Source of the DNA: an uncultured Ruminococcus sp. | GTDB lineage: Bacteria > Bacillota > Clostridia > Oscillospirales > Ruminococcaceae | DNA length: 14,215 nucleotides | Direction of reading: 5' to 3' | Assembly (NCBI GenBank): GCA_902783235.1 | Contig: CACZQG010000235.1 | Coordinates: 1-14,215 of the forward strand | Shown here: positions 7,674-14,215 of the stretch, one piece after another | How positions within the stretch are numbered: the stretch's first letter is position 1 | Layout of the letters: the number at the start of each line of letters is the position of its first letter | The notes under the pieces: generated by a model | What the model saw: the letters and a program-made list of their open reading frames with translations, nothing else | What the model was told of the DNA's origin: nothing | Databases searched by the model: none | Program-made: the position numbers and the translations under genes

Positions 7674-8372
7674 TCAATCCTTGGATTCCAGGAACTTATA
7701 GCAAAATGCAGCAAGTGCAGCGCCTACAAGGGGAGCAAGAATAAAGATCCAAACATTTTCCAATGAATCAGTTTTGGTATTGACCAGTGAGTTAATGATT
7801 GCGGGACCAAGGCTTCTTGCAGGATTTACAGAAGTACCGGTCAACCCAATACCGAAAATATGTACCAGAGTTAAAGTACAACCAATGATAAGGCCACCGA
7901 ACGAACCGTGATTACCCTTCTTTGAAGTAACACCAAGTATAGTGAGTACAAAGATAAATGTAAGAAGTAACTCAACTACAAATGCAGCACCCATGCTATC
8001 GTTTACACCGGCAAGTCCATTTGTACCATAACCGCCTGTTTTATCAGTAACAGTACCAAGCTCAAATATAAGAGCAAGTACACCGGATCCGGCAAATGCG
8101 CCGAGTATCTGAGAAACAACATAACCGCAAAAATCCTTTGCTGTCATTCCACCACTGAGGAGAACACCAAGTGAAACGGCAGGATTGATATGACATCCTG
8201 AAATATTACCTACGCAATAAGCCATACCAACGATTACGAGACCAAAAGCAGCAGCAGTTAAAGCATAACCGCCAAGAGTATCGCAACCAACAAGCATTGC
8301 AGTTCCGCAGCCAAGAAAGACAAGTACAAAAGTACCAATAAACTCGGCAACATATTTTTTGATTGAATCCAT
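7674..8372 (-). CDS. Aquaporin (MIP family), AqpZ-like water channel
   Basis: Cytoplasmic-membrane channel of 232 residues, the usual size for a bacterial MIP protein. Both half-helix signatures are present: GCHINPAVSLG (NPA at 63-65) and TSVNPARS (NPA at 183-185, Arg186). Lining up with E. coli AqpZ, the selectivity-filter positions read Phe43, His171, Thr180 and Arg186, the water-selective set rather than the glycerol-facilitator set. Six membrane helices can be placed around the two loops. The start is supported by AGGAGG 8 bases upstream (8381-8386). It has its own promoter and converges on the phosphoesterase gene with a shared terminator. It likely equilibrates water during osmotic change. 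Aquaporin is certain; water versus small-solute preference rests on the filter residues. Confidence 0.93.
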   Translation of the reverse strand: MDSIKKYVAEFIGTFVLVFLGCGTAMLVGCDTLGGYALTAAAFGLVIVGMAYCVGNISGCHINPAVSLGVLLSGGMTAKDFCGYVVSQILGAFAGSGVLALIFELGTVTDKTGGYGTNGLAGVNDSMGAAFVVELLLTFIFVLTILGVTSKKGNHGSFGGLIIGCTLTLVHIFGIGLTGTSVNPARSLGPAIINSLVNTKTDSLENVWIFILAPLVGAALAAFCYKFLESKD

Positions 8373-8404
8373 TTATAAAACCTCCTATAAATAATTACAT
8401 AATT

Positions 8405-8433
8405 ATTCTATCACAAAAATATCATTTTGTCAA
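8405..8433 (-). promoter_or_regulatory. Promoter of the aquaporin gene
   Basis: Leftward TTGACA (8433-8428) and TAGAAT (8410-8405) are separated by exactly 17 bp, close to the sigma-A consensus. Transcription would begin near 8398, giving a leader of about 26 bases that contains the AGGAGG site. The -35 lies only 6 bases beyond the GH9 terminator stem. Confidence 0.8.
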
Positions 8434-8439
8434 CACACA

Positions 8440-8468
8440 AAGAAGACCCCGATAAACGAGATCTTCTT
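8440..8468 (-). terminator. Terminator of the GH9 cellulase gene
   Basis: On the leftward strand AAGAAGATCTCG (8468-8457) pairs with CGGGGTCTTCTT (8451-8440) around a 5-base loop. This is a 12-bp stem including two G-U pairs. Those pairs become A/C mismatches on the other strand, so the element is oriented leftward. The T-tract after it is broken (TGTGTGTTG), so termination may be incomplete. Confidence 0.65.
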
Positions 8469-8494
8469 GTATAATTATAGTAACTCAGACTAAA

Positions 8495-11400
8495 TTATCT
8501 GGCAGGACCGAGATCCTTAAGAGCCTTTTTACCCAGATTATATTCGATAAGTCCGGAAAGGTCTACAGCATCTACAACCTTGTCATATTTAACATCAGCC
8601 TGTTCCATTGCCTTAGCTTCTGTCTCAGCTGTGCCATTACCAAGCGGGAAAGCAGTCTTGTTTACAAGGAATTTACCAAGTCTTGTAACGTCTGCAAGCT
8701 CTACTGTACCATTCAAATCAACGTCACCATAGATGTAATCACCTGTAGGAACAAATGGTGAAGTGGTAGGTTGATCATCAGTTGGCTTTGTAGTAGGCTG
8801 GTTATCAGTAGGAGTTGTTGTAGGCTGATTATCTGAAGGCTTTGTTGTAGGCTGTGAAGGATCTGTACCGTCGCCTGCCTTAGGAGCTTCATCCTGGAGG
8901 AATGAAACTATCCAAGCAAGAGGTGAGTTCCAGTTGATAGTAACCTCATTTGTTGACCATGCTTCGATTGAGTCAACATAGCATCTCTGTGAAGGATTGG
9001 TTTCCTTACCGGGAACAAATCCGAGAGCACGTACATAAGGATCCTGGAGACCTGCATTAGGACCACCTGAAAGAACACCATCAGGAGCAAGAGGCAGAGT
9101 CTTATCCAGTTCATATGACCAATATCTGTGGTGAGGCTTCTGGAGCTTGTATGAACCGTAACCGGAAACAAAGCTGAATGACAGAGGATTACGTCCGAAC
9201 AGATAGTCACAAGCAGTTGTTACACCGTTCATGTACTTAACATCCTTTGTCTGATCATAAGCATAAGCCATTACCATAGCATTGTTAATAACCATGGAGT
9301 TTGAACCCCATTCGTAACCCTTGATAACGATATCAGGAGTAAGGTTAACAGGATCTGTATAGCCCTTGCCATCGTAGAAGTAAGGAATACCGTAACCCTG
9401 CTTGCCCTCTGTTGCAATATAATCATCAGCAGCAGCGATAAGTGAGTTATTGATCTTCTCAACATCTCCGGCATCAAGCTTACCCTTGAGGTTTTCTTCG
9501 TTTACGAGAAGTGTCAGAGAACCTGCACATCCTGTATTACCCCAGTTAAATGCAGAATAGGTGTTATCATTTTCACCGCCGGATACTCTTGCAGTGATCT
9601 TGAATGCATCCTTATATTCCTTAAGATCATTATAGTAACTTGTGTCACCTGTTGTTGCAAACAGTTCACAAGCTGCCCAATAAGCATCATCTCTAACTTC
9701 TGTATCACCGTAAGCACCGCCGCCTCTTGACTGATCGAGAGGAGCATAAAGTGATGTTACATTAGTCTTTTCAGCATCTGTATAAGGATAGTAATTCTTC
9801 TTATATGCCTCATATGATGTCTTAGCTGCTTCCAGATATTCACTTGCCTTATCAGGAGCATATGGCTTCAACAGACGAGCAGCCTGTGCAGCACAAGCAA
9901 CAAAGTTCAATGTAGCTGCGAACGTAGGAGGCTTAACAATTCTGACTGTCTTCCACTCTGTCTCATAATCATAAGGTCTTGTTGCAAGTCCTGTCCACTT
10001 ATGGTCATGGAGCTTGTGGTAAACGAGACCAGCATACTTGCCCCATGTAGGTTCATCAGCCTTAACAACCATCTGCTTCATGAAATCAAGCTCATAGATA
10101 CACTCGTCAAGTACATCAGGGATTTCATTATTATTCTCAGGAACCTTCATCAGGTCAGAACCGGCAGCAAATTTCTTCTTGCCTTCTTCTGTCTGAAGTG
10201 CTCTCTCGAACATATTCTGAAGAGTCCATACAGAAATACCACCGTTAACAACGTATTTACCGTGGTCACCGGCATCATACCAACCACCATTAGCAGTGAT
10301 TGTAGATGACTTGTATGTTCCTGTAGCTTCATCTGCACTCTTATATGAGTCAACCCACTGTTTCTGAACAGAAGCGCTATCTGTCTTATGTCCACCTTCG
10401 TGAGCAAGAGTTGTCTTATCACCGGATGTGATATAATCAGTCTTGATATCAATACCTGAACGGTTCTGATAGAAATAGTTCAGAGCATTTGTCAGCATAT
10501 TATGAGATGTATCTGTGTAGATATTGTTGCCGATGTTGAATTCAAATGATCTCCAATCACCAACCTTCAGATAATATCTGCCTTCCTTAGTGAACTTAGA
10601 GAAATCTATAATGTGTACGTTATCACCGGAATCAGCATCTTTACCCTTAGGTTCTGTCATGCCATCATATACAGCAGAACCGGATGAAGCATCAATTACC
10701 TCAAACTTCAGAGGGCTTGAACCGATATCGATTCTTGATGTTCCAAAAAGGATATCACCTGAGTTATCGCCCAATGTAGCGATCTTTTCCAGATTAGGGA
10801 AATAACCAACCTGGTTAACTGAGATGTAGTTGTTCTCCAGACCACTGTAATCACGGCTAATAGCACCATAGTGGTTATTAGGATCAGGCTGAACACTGGG
10901 ATCAGTATCTTCGATATGCATTTCATCGAACCAAATCTCATCACCGTCCTGAGCATTACCCTCAAACTTAGTACCCTTTGCATAGTGGAATGCCCACTCA
11001 GCACCCTCGATGTCTCTTGAAGGTGTGAAAGTACCGGATACTGTCTTATATTCTGTAGAAAGGATGCAAGCCTTGCCCCAGTTACCATTCATGTGAGGAC
11101 CCATCTGCATTTCATCGCCATTAACAACGAAATACTCTTCGTTACCACCGATGTTACCGATCTTTGTGCAAAGCTCCATACCAGCTCTCTTAGCCTTAGC
11201 CTTGAAGCTTACCTTATAAGTATGACCAGCCTTGAAGTCAAGGTTTCTGTGTCTTACCTGAAGATCCCACTTCTCACCTGCGTCACCAACAGCTGTCAGG
11301 ATCTTAACGTGGAATGTACCATCTTCAATAGCAAATGTCTGCTTTGCAGGTGATGATTCACAGGTATGCCAAGGCAGAGCCTTGTGCTCGAATGTTGTTT

Positions 11401-11515
11401 CGCCCAGCACTTCGCCTGCAGATGCAGTCATGGGTGCTACGGTTGCAACAGTTGTTGACAGCATAGCAGCTGCCATAAGGCTGGCAGTAACAGCCTTTAC
11501 AATTTTCTTGTGCAT
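8495..11515 (-). CDS. Cellulosomal GH9 endoglucanase: CBM4-like, Ig-like, GH9, Thr/Pro linker, dockerin
   Basis: Secreted inverting beta-1,4-glucanase, most likely on cellulose, of 1006 residues. Signal peptide about 1-33 ending ASA. CBM4-like beta-sandwich about 36-203, closing with EIWFDEMHIED. Ig-like domain about 228-330, usual in this GH9 subgroup. Catalytic (alpha/alpha)6 domain about 334-875 with GWYDAGDHGKY at 411-421 (Asp414 and Asp417, the latter the expected base), PHHR at 794-797, and DSIEAWSTNEVTINWN at 848-863 (Glu857 the expected acid). The linker (888-920) is a 9-residue QPTTxPTDx repeat. The dockerin spans about 929-1000. Its first loop has D931, D933, N935, T937 and D942; the second has D974, Lys976, D978, V980 and D985, with Lys at a position normally Asn or Asp. 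The start at 11515 is set by AGGGAGGG 8 bases upstream and by the signal peptide; 16 codons of open frame further upstream are probably leader. It has its own promoter and terminator. Calls are firm; exact substrate is inferred. Confidence 0.93.
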   Translation of the reverse strand: MHKKIVKAVTASLMAAAMLSTTVATVAPMTASAGEVLGETTFEHKALPWHTCESSPAKQTFAIEDGTFHVKILTAVGDAGEKWDLQVRHRNLDFKAGHTYKVSFKAKAKRAGMELCTKIGNIGGNEEYFVVNGDEMQMGPHMNGNWGKACILSTEYKTVSGTFTPSRDIEGAEWAFHYAKGTKFEGNAQDGDEIWFDEMHIEDTDPSVQPDPNNHYGAISRDYSGLENNYISVNQVGYFPNLEKIATLGDNSGDILFGTSRIDIGSSPLKFEVIDASSGSAVYDGMTEPKGKDADSGDNVHIIDFSKFTKEGRYYLKVGDWRSFEFNIGNNIYTDTSHNMLTNALNYFYQNRSGIDIKTDYITSGDKTTLAHEGGHKTDSASVQKQWVDSYKSADEATGTYKSSTITANGGWYDAGDHGKYVVNGGISVWTLQNMFERALQTEEGKKKFAAGSDLMKVPENNNEIPDVLDECIYELDFMKQMVVKADEPTWGKYAGLVYHKLHDHKWTGLATRPYDYETEWKTVRIVKPPTFAATLNFVACAAQAARLLKPYAPDKASEYLEAAKTSYEAYKKNYYPYTDAEKTNVTSLYAPLDQSRGGGAYGDTEVRDDAYWAACELFATTGDTSYYNDLKEYKDAFKITARVSGGENDNTYSAFNWGNTGCAGSLTLLVNEENLKGKLDAGDVEKINNSLIAAADDYIATEGKQGYGIPYFYDGKGYTDPVNLTPDIVIKGYEWGSNSMVINNAMVMAYAYDQTKDVKYMNGVTTACDYLFGRNPLSFSFVSGYGSYKLQKPHHRYWSYELDKTLPLAPDGVLSGGPNAGLQDPYVRALGFVPGKETNPSQRCYVDSIEAWSTNEVTINWNSPLAWIVSFLQDEAPKAGDGTDPSQPTTKPSDNQPTTTPTDNQPTTKPTDDQPTTSPFVPTGDYIYGDVDLNGTVELADVTRLGKFLVNKTAFPLGNGTAETEAKAMEQADVKYDKVVDAVDLSGLIEYNLGKKALKDLGPAR
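8756..8854 (-). repeat. 27-bp tandem repeat encoding the GH9 Thr/Pro linker
   Basis: Three full imperfect copies and one partial copy of a 27-bp unit encode QPTTKPSDN, QPTTTPTDN, QPTTKPTDD and QPTTSP. They join the catalytic domain to the dockerin. Unit length is a multiple of three, so copy-number change would preserve the frame. Confidence 0.8.
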
Positions 11516-11523
11516 TGTAATAA

Positions 11524-11531
11524 CCCTCCCT
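11524..11531 (-). promoter_or_regulatory. Ribosome binding site fixing the GH9 start
   Basis: AGGGAGGG on the leftward strand lies 8 bases before the ATG at 11515. The earlier in-frame ATG at 11563 lacks such a site and would put an extra 16 residues before a complete signal peptide. Confidence 0.75.
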
Positions 11532-11584
11532 AAAAAATTGGAAAAAATGATTTTGCGGATCAAACCGCTATCTGTATGTATTAT

Positions 11585-11663
11585 CGCAGTAAAGCTTTAA
11601 CATCACATAACTGCGACTTTTGCTGTCGGATACATCCGACTGCGAAAACGAAATTTAACTGCG
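11585..11663 (-). promoter_or_regulatory. Structured 5' leader of the GH9 mRNA
   Basis: The leader contains an imperfect hairpin at 11618-11648. A 6-bp GTCGGA/TCCGAC stem with a TGTA loop is extended by a GC pair and four A-T pairs, interrupted by one A/A mismatch and one bulge. CGCAGT occurs three times in the RNA sense (11663-11658, 11644-11639, 11615-11610) and its complement ACTGCG once downstream (11590-11585), so alternative pairings are possible. I cannot match it to a known riboswitch class. The rest of the 325-base gap between GH9 and ligA shows no gene and no convincing ligA terminator. Confidence 0.45.
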
Positions 11664-11703
11664 TGTTCTCACACTTTTATACACACAATTTCTTTCTGTA
11701 TAT

Positions 11704-11732
11704 ATTATAAACTATTTTCACAATTTTGTAAA
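11704..11732 (-). promoter_or_regulatory. Promoter of the GH9 gene
   Basis: Leftward TTTACA (11732-11727) and TATAAT (11709-11704) have a 17-bp spacer. Predicted start near 11697 gives a leader of about 180 bases. A 10-base direct repeat, TTTGTAAAGT at 11725-11734 and 11740-11749 (plus strand), overlaps and precedes the -35. A near-palindrome ATTAAACGTTTTAT lies at 11817-11830, about 85 bases upstream. Confidence 0.65.
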
Positions 11733-11840
11733 GTAGGGTTTGTAAAGTTTGTAGCAATGTATGAAACAAGGTTATAAGAATTGTTAATATTGACCAATAG
11801 TTTTGATCTTGTTGAGATTAAACGTTTTATTTTAAGCTAT

Positions 11841-14124
<2,284 letters not shown>

Positions 14125-14138
14125 TTACAAATCAGAAT

Positions 14139-14215
14139 TTACGTTGCTGTGTTTAGTTCCTGAATAATTCTTGAGTATGTTTTGTTCCAGTTTTCATTGG
14201 GATTATTGATAATCA
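14139..14215 (-). CDS. C-terminal end of an upstream leftward gene (partial)
   Basis: From 14213 one leftward frame is open to a TAA at 14141-14139, giving a tail that ends WNKTYSRIIQELNTAT. The amphipathic, charged composition looks like real protein. It is in the same orientation as DUF3781 and stops 14 bases before it, as in an operon. I cannot assign a family from 24 residues. Confidence 0.4.
   Translation of the reverse strand, partial: IINNPNENWNKTYSRIIQELNTAT

Noticed and set aside
10708..11088. Leftward 126-codon frame inside the GH9 gene
   Set aside because: Same strand but another frame of a well-supported catalytic protein; composition is not protein-like and no start signal is present.
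11548..11571. GCGG...CCGC hairpin followed by a T-run in the GH9 leader as an attenuator
   Set aside because: The stem is only about 4 bp and the T-run does not follow it directly, so it is too weak to call.

Overview
The window looks like chromosomal DNA from a fibre-degrading, cellulosome-forming Ruminococcus of the R. flavefaciens type. The evidence is three secreted polysaccharide-active proteins with dockerin modules (paired Asn/Asp calcium loops), Thr- or Thr/Pro-rich linkers, Gram-positive signal peptides, AT-rich intergenic DNA and strong AGGAGG-type ribosome binding sites. The species is inferred from domain style only; there is no rRNA or other marker.

Layout from left to right. 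(1) Positions 1-120 hold the possible tail of a rightward gene and a hairpin terminator. (2) 139-3285 (minus) encodes a secreted family PL11 rhamnogalacturonan lyase with two ricin-type lectin modules and a C-terminal dockerin. (3) 3286-3631 is a divergent control region with a perfect 12-bp palindrome and a good rightward promoter. (4) 3632-6034 (plus) encodes a secreted protein with two different SGNH esterase modules on either side of an internal dockerin. Directly after its stop, in the -1 frame and without a start of its own, lies a 6035-6447 stretch that reads as a carbohydrate-binding module. An A6 run just before the stop suggests a frameshift. (5) 6508-7620 (plus) is a membrane-anchored metallophosphoesterase. 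(6) 7674-8372 (minus) is an AqpZ-like aquaporin. (7) 8495-11515 (minus) is a secreted GH9 cellulase (CBM4-like, Ig-like, GH9, Thr/Pro linker, dockerin) with a long structured leader. (8) 11841-13829 (minus) is NAD-dependent DNA ligase LigA, preceded by a small DUF3781 gene and, at the right edge, the tail of another leftward gene. A snap-back repeat lies across the DUF3781/ligA junction.

The dockerin proteins would be exported and docked on a scaffoldin. The PL11 lyase and the double esterase are transcribed divergently from one control region and fit a shared job on acetylated pectin or hemicellulose: esterases remove acetyl groups, the lyase cuts the rhamnogalacturonan I backbone. The GH9 enzyme attacks cellulose or another beta-glucan. 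The phosphoesterase, aquaporin and ligase are housekeeping-type genes with no evident link to fibre degradation.

I did not find a phage, insertion sequence, CRISPR, tRNA or defence system. The most notable points are the frameshifted binding module, the repeat element at the ligA start, the structured GH9 leader, and a shared AAACGTTT-centred palindrome upstream of the polysaccharidase genes.
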